DNA of 64,000 nucleotides, taken from Paenibacillus sp. PAMC 26794 (GTDB taxonomy: Bacteria; Bacillota; Bacilli; Paenibacillales; Paenibacillaceae). The DNA lies in NCBI RefSeq assembly GCF_000316035.1, contig NZ_ANHX01000011.1, positions 310,001 through 374,000 on the forward strand. Reading direction: 5' to 3'. The translations under genes were made by a program, and so were the position numbers. Of the stretch, positions 27,211-35,458 are shown one piece after another. Under the pieces are notes generated by a model. That model searched no databases, was not told the DNA's origin, and saw nothing but the letters and a program-made list of their open reading frames with translations. Every line of letters starts with the position of its first letter. The first letter of the stretch is position 1.

Positions 27211-28557
27211 ATGAACAGTCAGCAACACCGTAAAAAAGACGACGATAAATTAAGTTGGGTCAGCCTATCCTTGTTTGGCGCGGGTTGCACACTGGGAACG
27301 GGATTTTTTCTAGGGACCAGTCTGGCGATCCATTGGGCCGGCATATCCGTACTTATATTGTTGGTGCTGGCGGCGACAGGTACTTACTTTGTATTTGGTG
27401 CGCTGGCACAGATGACGGCAGATGATCCAAAGGAAGGCGCTTTTCGAACCTATGCGGGCGAAGCATTTGGACCTTGGGCTGGTTTTGGTAGTGGATGGAT
27501 GTACTGGTTTTCTGAAATGCTCATCATGGGCAGCTCATTGACGGCACTTGGGCTGTTCTCTCAATTCTGGTTTCCCAAGTTTCCGCTTTGGGCATTTGTT
27601 GCGGTCTATGCCGCTATAGGTCTGTTCATTGCTGCCCTGGGCGCCAAGGGATTAACCAAAACGGAGAATATTCTTGCGGTCATCAAACTTGCTGCAACGG
27701 TTGCATTTATAGCTATAGCAGGAGCGGCTTGTCTGGGTTGGTTACCTGTAAAAGTAACACCAGAGCAATTGAAGAATGAATGGTTCCCGCATGGAGGTAA
27801 AGGGGTATGGACCGGTTTCATCTATGCATTCTTTGCTTTTGCCGGGATCGAGGTTATGGGCTTGATGGCAGCTAACCTGAAAGAACCAAAAGATGCAGTG
27901 AAATCAGGTCGAGTAATGTTATTATCGGTGAGTACACTCTATGTGATTGCAATTGCGTTGATCCTATGGCTTGTGCCTTCAGCTCAGTTAACTCCAGATG
28001 AAAGTCCGCTTGTCAAAGCCATGTCAGCCATTGGATTCACCGTAGTGGTCCATATTCTCAACGGAGTTCTGATTATTGCCGGATTCTCAACGATGGTGGC
28101 TTCGATATATGCCATTACGTCCATGTTGGTGAAACTCGCAGAAGATGGAGATGCACCAAAGCTGTTCACGAATACCTGGGGAAAAAAGGACATGCCACTC
28201 CAGGCGTTGTGTTGCACAGCGGCTGGATTAGTCCTGTCTACGTTGATGGCATTATGGATGCCCAAGAGTTTGTTTGAATATGTGACGACAGCAGGTAGTC
28301 TGGTATTAATGTATACATGGCTGCTCATCTGCATCACGTACATTAAAAAAATGAAGCCTGTGAAGTGGAATCGCATCAAAGTGTGGATTGCCATAGTATT
28401 AATTGTGGCTGCTGTGGCAGGGACAGCGATGGAAAAAGCCAGCAGAACGGGTCTGCTGGCAAGTGTGGGACTTTTGGTGTTCCTTGGGATCATCACGTAT
28501 GTTGTTCATAAGGTACGTGGCTCGAAACCGCCGCAGTCGGCACCATCCAAGACATAA
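27211..28557 (+). CDS. Amino-acid permease, APC superfamily
   Basis: A 448-aa membrane transporter with about 12 helices. The N-terminus SLFGAGCTLGTGFFLGTSLAI carries the unwound TM1 motif of APC amino-acid permeases, and YAFFAFAGIEVMGLMAANLKEPKDAVKSG is the consensus TM6-loop. A basic tail follows. ATG start with AAGGAGGAG. It is the first gene after dif-like site B and is convergent with the GntA-like gene. The substrate cannot be read from sequence. Confidence 0.9.
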   Translation: MNSQQHRKKDDDKLSWVSLSLFGAGCTLGTGFFLGTSLAIHWAGISVLILLVLAATGTYFVFGALAQMTADDPKEGAFRTYAGEAFGPWAGFGSGWMYWFSEMLIMGSSLTALGLFSQFWFPKFPLWAFVAVYAAIGLFIAALGAKGLTKTENILAVIKLAATVAFIAIAGAACLGWLPVKVTPEQLKNEWFPHGGKGVWTGFIYAFFAFAGIEVMGLMAANLKEPKDAVKSGRVMLLSVSTLYVIAIALILWLVPSAQLTPDESPLVKAMSAIGFTVVVHILNGVLIIAGFSTMVASIYAITSMLVKLAEDGDAPKLFTNTWGKKDMPLQALCCTAAGLVLSTLMALWMPKSLFEYVTTAGSLVLMYTWLLICITYIKKMKPVKWNRIKVWIAIVLIVAAVAGTAMEKASRTGLLASVGLLVFLGIITYVVHKVRGSKPPQSAPSKT

Positions 28558-28613
28558 GCAACTTTCAGCAACTTTCGTGGAGGTCGTACAACGAATTAAC
28601 GAGTGCTTTAAGA

Positions 28614-29375
28614 TTATTTCGTCAACTTGCCTATGGCTTGCTTCATCCGCATGAATGGACATTTGGAAGGTGTCTGCTCATCATCAGGCAGGAAATACTG
28701 TTTCCATTCCAGATTATCTTGCTGACCATACCACATCAGCGAAGGGTGAGCAGGTACGGCATCATACGCAGCGAGACGTTTGCGAATCAAGGTTTTCATT
28801 TTACGCCCAAGAGGGGTGTTGTCATTAATGGATTCGAATACCCACCGTGGTTGAAAAGCAAACATGAGATAAGGAAAATGCCGGCTGGCTCGGAGTTCAT
28901 GTGCAGGAGTTGCACAGAAACAAAAGTAAGGCTCTCCGCCAAAGCAAAACTCCCATGATGAATCATGAGGATCGGTTGAAATATGTTCCGGCCACGGCTC
29001 GGTATCGTGTGAACTTACCCGATTAAGCATTTGCCAGAATAATGCCTGATATTGCTCTACCGTTGTATGATCTTTCAGATCACTTGGCGTCTCACAGATC
29101 ACGACCAAGGAAGAATAATGACCGGTGTCTCTGGATACAGGACCATATTGTCTAAGCAGATCGGCCATATCTTCAGCAGCATGTTCAGATCGGGGGTCAC
29201 ACGTAAAGCCGTACCTCAAATGTCCGGACAGAAATCCCATTCGTCCAGGTACACATGGATACGTATTATTTTCATCGGCGATCATATCTGCAAATTGCGA
29301 ATAAGCGTCCTGCTGCCAAGATGGAAGACGCTCAAACAAGGTATTAATTTCGTCGGCACTATACAGCTCCGCCAT
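28614..29375 (-). CDS. YqcI/YcgG family heme protein (GntA-like)
   Basis: A 253-aa soluble protein of the YqcI/YcgG family. The hallmarks are YPCVPGRMGFLSGHLRYGF, the central EFCFGGEPYFCFCATPAHELRASR, FAFQPRWVFE and a C-terminal CPFMRM. Characterised GntA of this family is a heme-dependent N-hydroxylase acting on a guanidino amino acid in guanitoxin synthesis; most relatives have no known substrate. I chose ATG 29375, with GGAG 10 bp upstream; GTG 29396 has no site. The ribosome binding site lies inside a hairpin (29381-29433). It is the last of four minus-strand genes after amidase, DUF1989 and LysE genes. Confidence 0.82.
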   Translation of the reverse strand: MAELYSADEINTLFERLPSWQQDAYSQFADMIADENNTYPCVPGRMGFLSGHLRYGFTCDPRSEHAAEDMADLLRQYGPVSRDTGHYSSLVVICETPSDLKDHTTVEQYQALFWQMLNRVSSHDTEPWPEHISTDPHDSSWEFCFGGEPYFCFCATPAHELRASRHFPYLMFAFQPRWVFESINDNTPLGRKMKTLIRKRLAAYDAVPAHPSLMWYGQQDNLEWKQYFLPDDEQTPSKCPFMRMKQAIGKLTK

Positions 29376-29380
29376 TGATT

Positions 29381-29433
29381 CCCAACTCCATTCCACATGA
29401 TACCGTTACAGTATTAATGTGGGGGAAGTTGGG
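29381..29433 (-). promoter_or_regulatory. Hairpin covering the ribosome binding site of the GntA-like gene
   Basis: On the minus strand CCCAACT and CACAT pair with ATGTG and AGTTGGG, with an inner ATAC/GTAT helix; the GGAG of the GntA-like gene falls in the 3' arm. It could limit translation or act as a weak transcription stop after the LysE gene. Confidence 0.45.
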
Positions 29434-29457
29434 TGACTGTCCAGCCTGATATTGTTG

Positions 29458-30084
29458 TCAGAAAAATATGGAACGTACAGCTTCGTACCCAAAATACAAA
29501 CCAAATCCGATCAGGCAGATTCCCGAAATGATGGAGATCCAGCGCAATACGTTCTCACTACTATGTTTATGGAATCGACTGGCCATGCCAGCCATTATGA
29601 CATCCCACACCAGAATGCCAATAAATATGCCTGAACTGTAGAGCAGCAAATGAGCGGTATCTGTATGTTTCACAGTTGTCGCAAGAATGGAGCCATAGAT
29701 CCCAAGCCAAAACAAAATATTCAGTGGATTGGACAGGGCCATCAAAAAGCCGGATATAAACGATTTTCGAACAGTCGCTTCCGCAGTAGATGTACCTTGA
29801 ATGCCTTGCTTTAGCTTCGAGAGCGTTTCCACTCCCGTGTAAATCAGAATAAAACTACCAAATGACCAGAGAAAAGAGCGCATGAACGGCGTGTCCAGAA
29901 AATGGGCAACTCCAAAATAAATCAGCAGCATATACACCAAATCCGCAAACATGGCGCCGAGCCCCAAAATCCAGGCATGCATGAATCCATGTCGAGCCCC
30001 ACGGTCGAGTTGGGCGGCGTTAATCGGACCGATTGGAGCAGACAATGATATTCCCAGAATAATATAACTGAACAGTACAGACAT
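29458..30084 (-). CDS. LysE family exporter
   Basis: A 208-aa membrane protein with about six helices. The N-terminal ILGISLSAPIGPINAAQLDRGARHGF is the LysE/RhtB signature; ALSNPLNILFWLGIYGSI is the second conserved stretch. Members export basic amino acids, homoserine lactone, threonine or similar compounds. ATG 30084 is spaced 11 bp from AAGGAG; upstream GTG codons are possible starts. It sits between the DUF1989 and GntA-like genes, so export of an amino-acid derivative made by its neighbours is a reasonable but untested idea. Confidence 0.9.
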   Translation of the reverse strand: MSVLFSYIILGISLSAPIGPINAAQLDRGARHGFMHAWILGLGAMFADLVYMLLIYFGVAHFLDTPFMRSFLWSFGSFILIYTGVETLSKLKQGIQGTSTAEATVRKSFISGFLMALSNPLNILFWLGIYGSILATTVKHTDTAHLLLYSSGIFIGILVWDVIMAGMASRFHKHSSENVLRWISIISGICLIGFGLYFGYEAVRSIFF

Positions 30085-30223
30085 AAACACGTTCACTCCT
30101 TAACGGGTTCGATGAATTGTACCAGTCGTCACAGAAAATGGGTACAGGTCATCGTATTCCCGCAAGGAGTGAATTAGAACAAATTACTTTTATCTCATAC
30201 TGCGTCATGGCCTTGTTATTCTG

Positions 30224-30832
30224 TTAAAGTTCCACATCCAATTGAATTGGGGTGCAGTTGTACCCGTTGCATGAGCTTTCTTCACAAGGACAGGCGGAGA
30301 GCCCAATCGTGAGATCCATTAATGCCTCCATCTCGATATAATCACCTGCACGAGAGTCGGGAGATACAACATCAATCTTGCCTTCACTGTCTACAACGGA
30401 CTTCATAAACAGGTTAAACGGATAGTGTTGATCTGGTGGTAGAATCCCGAAGGGTTCCAGTGCCATGTTCAGATTGTGATAACAACTGGCATGATCCTTT
30501 TTGTCGTATAACACCTCATACATCTCTGGGCGACAAGCAGAGTTGAAGAAATCATGTACCCCAACGGTGTCACGGACAATCTTAAGTAATGGTTGATATT
30601 GATTGGAATACACAAACTGTCCTGGTTTAATACGATAAGTACGCAATACGTCCATTGTCACGCCGGGGTCCAAACGATGGTTAGCATCTGTAGCATCGTA
30701 TGCCACAAAATCAATGACTTGCTGTCCCTCCAGATCCGTTATGCGTAGTAAAGAACCCTTGTTTACTTTCAAGGCATATCCCGTTTTGGCAGGGATACGA
30801 TAAGACTGTTTATGGCGCTGATTCGTATTCAT
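30224..30832 (-). CDS. DUF1989 protein (urea carboxylase-associated family)
   Basis: A 202-aa protein of the DUF1989 family, often annotated as urea carboxylase-associated. Hallmarks are LRITDLEGQQVIDFVAYDATD, a HDFFNSACRPEMYE segment, PFNLFMKSVV, and a C-terminal ACPCEESSCNGYNCTPI with five Cys. In urea carboxylase operons these proteins accompany allophanate or guanidine metabolism; here no urea carboxylase is present. ATG 30832 with GGAGGAATG in front. It is 135 bp downstream of an amidase gene and 139 bp upstream of the LysE gene. Confidence 0.85.
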   Translation of the reverse strand: MNTNQRHKQSYRIPAKTGYALKVNKGSLLRITDLEGQQVIDFVAYDATDANHRLDPGVTMDVLRTYRIKPGQFVYSNQYQPLLKIVRDTVGVHDFFNSACRPEMYEVLYDKKDHASCYHNLNMALEPFGILPPDQHYPFNLFMKSVVDSEGKIDVVSPDSRAGDYIEMEALMDLTIGLSACPCEESSCNGYNCTPIQLDVEL

Positions 30833-30967
30833 CCGTCACATTCCTCCGCTACTTTTTGTTTTCAGTATGCGGAGCAGATGAAGCTTTCATGCACTGTTAT
30901 GGCGACGCACTGTACTCAGGCAAGAACATCCAATGGTGAATTTTTAAAAAAACCAAATTATACGCCT

Positions 30968-32467
30968 TTATGCTGGAAACAGTGGATTACCTCTCATTCC
31001 AATCCAGAGGTCTGATTGTTCAAGCTGTCCAGCCAGATGTAATAACCAATCTTCACGTCCCTTGGTTGCCATCACTTGAACGCCCATTGGCAAACCTTCA
31101 GGTGTCATATGCAGAGGTACACTTATCGCAGGCTGGCCTGTCAGATTCGCAAGCTGGGTAAATGGTGTATACGTAAGACTTGGCTCAAACATTTCATAGA
31201 TGAGTTGCTGCTGCTGGGTCTTGTCCAATTCACTAATTCGCATCAGATTACAGATCTGTTCGTCATGAGGTGTTAATTCACCAATCTTAGGCGCAGGAAA
31301 AGCATTAACAGGTGTGACGTAGAAGTCATAACGCTCAAACAAGGTGGACATCTGGGCTGCAGCTACATCCCATTCAGCTAAGCTATGTACAAATTCCGCA
31401 GCGGAAACCTTTTTGCCAGCTTCAGCCAGAACCCAGGATTCAATCTCCATATCATCGGAGGTCAGAGCCCGGCCCATGGATCGTTCCATGGAAGAGATCA
31501 TCGCGGCCATCTCACCGCTGTTCATCATGTAATAGTTCTCCATCAGCCTGACTCCATTGACTGGACTCAGCTTTTCTTCAACATGATGACCTTGATCTTC
31601 CAACCAGCGAACGAGCTTGTATACAGACTCTTTGGCTTCTGCGCAGACAGGTGTACCCACGGGCGAATCCGTTGTGTATGCAATTTTCAGTTTGCGTTGA
31701 TGTGGATAGCTCATATCAGCCAAGTAACTGCCTGGAAAGAGTGGAGCATGGAACGCAGCTTCGGGCTGAATGACTTGTAACGTATCAAGCAATGCAGCAC
31801 TGTCCCGAACCGAGCGAGAGAGGGCAAAATCAATCGATGCGCCTTGCCATTGACGACCAACTCCCGGTCCTACAGGTGTGCGCCCGCGGGTTGGCTTTAA
31901 TCCAAACAATCCGCTAAAGGAAGCCGGGATACGAATCGAACCTCCTCCGTCACTGGCTCCGGCAAGAGGAACAATACCCGAAGCTACAGCAGCAGCGGCA
32001 CCACCACTTGAACCACCCGGGGAGTGATTGATATTCCATGGATTGCGAGTTGGGCCATGAAGACGGGGTTCGGTAATATTTTTTAAACCAAATTCAGGCG
32101 TATTGGTATGTCCTATGAAGATAAAGCCTGCATCACGGAGTCGAGTGACAAAATTGGAATTGCGTAATGCACGATGCTGGCTGAACAAACGTGAGCCTGA
32201 AGTCAGAAATTCACCTTCCAAGGATTGCGAGATATCTTTCAGGAGCAGGGGCACACCGGCAAAAGGTTGTTCTCCAGGGCGAACCAAACCGGCTTCCTCC
32301 CGTGCACGGGTTTCATATGTACGAATGACCGCATTAAGTTGCGGATTCACTTCTTCAAGGCGTGCAAACGCCGCTTCCAGCATTTCAACCGGGGAGACTT
32401 CCCGGGATCGGATCAGTTCAGCCAAACCTACGGCGTCGTAGGAGGTATATGAGAATGAAGACATCAT
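30968..32467 (-). CDS. Amidase signature family hydrolase
   Basis: A 499-aa amidase. The Ser-cisSer-Lys triad is visible: Lys in [10 protein letters not shown], and the Gly/Ser-rich signature [20 protein letters not shown] followed by [14 protein letters not shown] with the nucleophile Ser. It could act on aliphatic or aryl amides; the short glutamine-amidotransferase features are absent in context (no gatB or gatC nearby), so a stand-alone catabolic amidase is likely. ATG 32467 has GAGAGGAACG 4-9 bp upstream; a second ATG follows directly. An outer start at 32617 has no support. Confidence 0.9.
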   Translation of the reverse strand: MMSSFSYTSYDAVGLAELIRSREVSPVEMLEAAFARLEEVNPQLNAVIRTYETRAREEAGLVRPGEQPFAGVPLLLKDISQSLEGEFLTSGSRLFSQHRALRNSNFVTRLRDAGFIFIGHTNTPEFGLKNITEPRLHGPTRNPWNINHSPGGSSGGAAAAVASGIVPLAGASDGGGSIRIPASFSGLFGLKPTRGRTPVGPGVGRQWQGASIDFALSRSVRDSAALLDTLQVIQPEAAFHAPLFPGSYLADMSYPHQRKLKIAYTTDSPVGTPVCAEAKESVYKLVRWLEDQGHHVEEKLSPVNGVRLMENYYMMNSGEMAAMISSMERSMGRALTSDDMEIESWVLAEAGKKVSAAEFVHSLAEWDVAAAQMSTLFERYDFYVTPVNAFPAPKIGELTPHDEQICNLMRISELDKTQQQQLIYEMFEPSLTYTPFTQLANLTGQPAISVPLHMTPEGLPMGVQVMATKGREDWLLHLAGQLEQSDLWIGMRGNPLFPA

Positions 32468-32695
32468 GATCGTTCCTCTCTGAATATAATTCATCTGTTT
32501 ATTCCATATGTCATCGTACCATCGGATTAGACAAAAGACAAAACATAGAAGAGACTTAGCACGATGATTTTGATATTCGGTATGAGAGGAGAGAAAAGAG
32601 GGGAGGATTTGCGACATAGAAATAAAGCACAGGGTTAATAGCTCATACTGCTAATTGAAAAAATGATCGAGTAATATCGAGTCATGGAAATAAAG

Positions 32696-32738
32696 AAACC
32701 ACTGCTCATCTAATTTGATGTGCAATGGTTTTATTTTT
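32696..32738 (-). terminator. Possible terminator after the EamA transporter gene
   Basis: An imperfect inverted repeat (AAACCACTGC with GCAATGGTTT, inner CATC/GATG) with A/T-rich flanks, 43 bp past the minus-strand stop. Confidence 0.4.
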
Positions 32739-32780
32739 ATATTTATTATTGGTTTACATGTGATCCTCGGATATATCCAC

Positions 32781-33761
32781 TTACTCTGTACGCAGCTTCG
32801 GTGCCGCATCGGCCGCAGTTGATGATCTTTCCTGCTGTTTGGAAATGGCGAAGAGGGCCACCCAGATCAGGATAAAACCAAGCAGCTGCTCCCATGTAAT
32901 CAGTGTACGGAAAGCAATCCAGTTCACCAACACCCCCGCCATAGGGAAGCTAAGTTCTGCGAGTGTTGCAACAGAGGCTTTGGTTGACGACAGACCTTTG
33001 TAATACAACAGAAGACTGAGCAAACCAGGTAACAATGCCTGACCGAGAATGTTGAGGATGACAGCAGTCTGTTCACCCGTTCCGGACGGAAACGTCCATG
33101 CCGCACCTTCGTTCCACGTCATAAAGATCAGGAGCGGGAGCGCAACGACAAAGCGAAGGGAGGTGACGGTTTCGTAACGCGCCTGTCCCAGCATCAATCG
33201 TCCCATAACGGTTGAACCTCCCCATAAAGCTGCAGCCCCAAGGGATAACAAGCTTCCGGCATGAATCCAGTTGTCCCAGTTACCTAATGGCAATGTGAAG
33301 CCAAATGTAAGCAGGTACGTTCCTGCTAATGCAATGAAGAACAATCCACCGAAGCGACGAGGCAACGTTTCTTTTAATAACAGTTTAGCCAGCACGATAG
33401 CGAAGAGGGGTTGCATTTTTTGCAATAAAAGCACCGTATTCGGATCGTTATGTGTTAGTGCCATGGTGAACAATACCGTTGCAAGTGCGGATCCTCCCCA
33501 TGAGATAAAAATCACGGCAATCCAGTGGCGAGCACGCAGGTTTTTCAGGTCAGACCGGAATTTCCACAGCACGGGAATGGCAATAAGACTGACGATGATG
33601 TGTTCCACAAGTACAATCTGTGTGGATGTCATCGTATTTAGCAAAATAATGCGGAAGAGTGGGTCGACACCCCATAAGGCGGCGCCGAGAACTACAAGCC
33701 AGAATCCGGTATTACTTCGTTCCTTGCGGTAAACAGGTGATGCTGCTGATGTCTTTTCCAT
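32781..33761 (-). CDS. EamA/DMT family transporter under FMN riboswitch control
   Basis: A 326-aa membrane protein with ten predicted helices in two EamA repeats (first at about 15-150, second at about 165-300). The start FWLVVLGAALWGVDPLFRI and the second-repeat GAAALWGGSTVMGRLML are the usual repeat openings. ATG 33761 has AAGGAG upstream. An FMN riboswitch with its own terminator sits in the leader (33816-34056), so expression should fall when FMN is plentiful. That points to riboflavin or a flavin precursor as the substrate, comparable to the EamA-type carriers RibN/ImpX. The substrate assignment is inference from regulation. Confidence 0.85.
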   Translation of the reverse strand: MEKTSAASPVYRKERSNTGFWLVVLGAALWGVDPLFRIILLNTMTSTQIVLVEHIIVSLIAIPVLWKFRSDLKNLRARHWIAVIFISWGGSALATVLFTMALTHNDPNTVLLLQKMQPLFAIVLAKLLLKETLPRRFGGLFFIALAGTYLLTFGFTLPLGNWDNWIHAGSLLSLGAAALWGGSTVMGRLMLGQARYETVTSLRFVVALPLLIFMTWNEGAAWTFPSGTGEQTAVILNILGQALLPGLLSLLLYYKGLSSTKASVATLAELSFPMAGVLVNWIAFRTLITWEQLLGFILIWVALFAISKQQERSSTAADAAPKLRTE

Positions 33762-33815
33762 ATTCAGGACTCCTTCGTCAGAACACGGAATCTTCAGTTG
33801 GCAAAATCGACAAAA

Positions 33816-33850
33816 GCCCCCGTTTTGGTATATACCAAATAAACGGGGGC
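33816..33850 (-). terminator. Expression-platform terminator of the FMN riboswitch
   Basis: GCCCCCGTTT pairs with AAACGGGGGC across an inner GGTATATACC palindrome, with TTTTG following on the minus strand. It lies 53 bp before the EamA start and after the aptamer, as expected for transcriptional attenuation. Confidence 0.85.
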
Positions 33851-33908
33851 TCATCCAAGGACATGCGTCAGGAAAGAGGCCTTCCCGTGAACGGCATGTC
33901 AATGTGTT

Positions 33909-34056
33909 GATCTTCTCTCATCCGGACTGTACCGTCGGCCTTGGATTCACACCAAGTCAGTCGCTGAATGTCCTTCGTTAAGAACAATTAGCGAGTCGCG
34001 GGCTGGTTCCGAAGAACATCACCGCCGGTTGGGAATTGCACCCTACCCCGAAGATC
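33909..34056 (-). ncRNA. FMN riboswitch (RFN element)
   Basis: Read on the minus strand, the RFN blocks appear in order: GATCTTCGGGG, AGGGTG, AATTCCCAACCGGCGGT, AGCCCGCGA, TGGTGTGAATCCAAGGCCGA, CGGTA, AGTCCGGATGAGAGAAGATC. P1 is formed by GATCTTC (34050-34056 in plus coordinates) and GAAGATC (33909-33915). The arrangement is complete; binding of FMN should favour the downstream terminator and switch off the transporter gene. Confidence 0.95.
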
Positions 34057-34063
34057 CTATTCA

Positions 34064-34092
34064 ATTATATAGTGTGTTGAACAAGCTGTAAC
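34064..34092 (-). promoter_or_regulatory. Sigma-A promoter of the FMN riboswitch transcript
   Basis: On the minus strand GTTACA, a 17-bp spacer and TATAAT (34069 down to 34064). The aptamer begins 7 bp after the -10 element, consistent with a start in or at P1. Confidence 0.5.
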
Positions 34093-34143
34093 ATTAATAA
34101 GTTCATCTTATTCCTGTAAGCGCTAGCAGTTCAAGCATTTTTT

Positions 34144-34644
34144 TCAGAAAACGATTTTCCAGCTTCCTTGCTGTCTGCGAAGGAGCACGATCTGACCTGC
34201 GTGATAGGCATCATGGAGTACCCAGCGAGCTAGTTCGTGTGCCCATTTCTCTTCGGAGTCCATATATGCGGCTTCAAGATCTGACTCTTGTAGTGCAGCC
34301 AATTGATCTCGCAACTGTTGGGCTAATCGAGTTGTACCCTGTAACAGTGTATTCCATCCGGCTGCGTCCGTTGCATCTCCAGGATTCCCAAACGTGTATT
34401 CATTGGAGTCTACAGCAGGGAGGGTAGGCTCCTTACCTTGCATGCGACATAATAAGCGATGGTTGTAATAATACATATGGTTAACCAACTGCCAGATGCT
34501 TAATCCCCCTGAGGGTGGAATCCAGGCTGCTTGTTCTGCTGTAAGACCCTCCAAGGATTTCGACAAAGGTACAATCCAATTACATTGATCCCAGGTGTCA
34601 TCCTTTTGAATAAGTAACACATCTAGTGCTGTTGTTTTCGTCAT
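34144..34644 (-). CDS. DinB family protein
   Basis: A 166-aa four-helix-bundle protein of the DinB/YfiT type. The metal ligands are the usual three His: INVNHMYYYNHRLLC near residues 60-70 (His), and the C-terminal LHDAYHAGQIVLLRRQQG (two His). DinB-like proteins are often small-thiol-dependent transferases or stress-induced proteins of unknown function. ATG start with AAGGGAGG upstream. It is divergent from a CGNR zinc-finger gene across a 142-bp region with repeated GTTAC/GTAAC motifs. Confidence 0.87.
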   Translation of the reverse strand: MTKTTALDVLLIQKDDTWDQCNWIVPLSKSLEGLTAEQAAWIPPSGGLSIWQLVNHMYYYNHRLLCRMQGKEPTLPAVDSNEYTFGNPGDATDAAGWNTLLQGTTRLAQQLRDQLAALQESDLEAAYMDSEEKWAHELARWVLHDAYHAGQIVLLRRQQGSWKIVF

Positions 34645-34705
34645 TGCCTTTCCCTCCTTGCGTATAATTGTGATTTGTGATGTAACTAGCTAAAATTGAT
34701 TAATG

Positions 34706-34747
34706 AGGTTACACTTAATATAACACATCAAAGATGAGTTGTAACCT
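34706..34747. promoter_or_regulatory. Inverted repeat between the DinB and CGNR genes, possible operator
   Basis: AGGTTACA (34706-34713) and TGTAACCT (34740-34747) form a perfect inverted repeat. Further GTAAC/GTTAC motifs lie at 34682-34686 and 34766-34770. This is a plausible binding region for the CGNR regulator. Confidence 0.4.
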
Positions 34748-34786
34748 TCTTTATTTAATTAGAAAGTTACATGAACGGGGGTATAT

Positions 34787-35338
34787 ATGGACAAGTTATG
34801 GACCGATTTTGTAAACAGCGATTATCACGACTGGCGTGGGGGAGATCGATCGGAGGACAGGCTTGGGAAGGCGAGCTGGCAGCAAGATTTTCTGGAGCGA
34901 TGGCACCTTAACGCTTCTGTCCCTGCATCTCCAGAAGATGAGTTGTCGATGAGAAACTTCAGGAATGAATTGTTGGCTCTTGGAGCCCGCGTGTCTTCAG
35001 GAGCATCATTAACGGATATAGAAAAACAATGGTTGAACGGCGTTATGGAAGCAGGGCATGTGAGAAGAACATTGAATACAATTGATCAGGAAATTAAACT
35101 CCAACTGGTAGCTGTAGAAGCGCATTGGCAGCAGGTTATGGCTGAGGTAGCCGCTGATTTTGCTTTGACTTTGGTGGAGGGAGAAGGGCGTAGGATTCGG
35201 ATCTGTGATAATTCGGATTGTCGATGGATGTTCTATGATGATACCCGAAGCAGAACACAGAAGTACTGTGATGATAAGATGTGTGGCAATCTGATGAAGG
35301 TCAGAAGATTTCGGGCGAAACGAAAATCCCAAAATTGA
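34787..35338 (+). CDS. CGNR zinc-finger domain protein, probable regulator
   Basis: A 183-aa protein with an ABATE-like N-terminal domain (about 1-130) and a C-terminal CGNR zinc finger: ICDNSDCRWMFYDDTRSRTQKYCDDKMCGNLMKVRRFR, where the Cys pairs and the CGN-R motif are plain (given in part here as CDNSDC and MCGNLMKVRRF). These proteins are thought to be stress-linked transcription regulators. ATG start; the site GAACGGGGG is 6 bp upstream. It is transcribed away from the DinB gene and probably controls it and itself; this is inference from the layout. Confidence 0.85.
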   Translation: MDKLWTDFVNSDYHDWRGGDRSEDRLGKASWQQDFLERWHLNASVPASPEDELSMRNFRNELLALGARVSSGASLTDIEKQWLNGVMEAGHVRRTLNTIDQEIKLQLVAVEAHWQQVMAEVAADFALTLVEGEGRRIRICDNSDCRWMFYDDTRSRTQKYCDDKMCGNLMKVRRFRAKRKSQN

Positions 35339-35458
35339 TAAATACTAACAATAACTATATAATGTATATATACTAGCGAAAAAATAGTCAGAAGCAGTAC
35401 AGATTCGTAAGCAGGATGTGATCGTCTTTCAAACCAAATCAGATGGGAGATGTGTATT

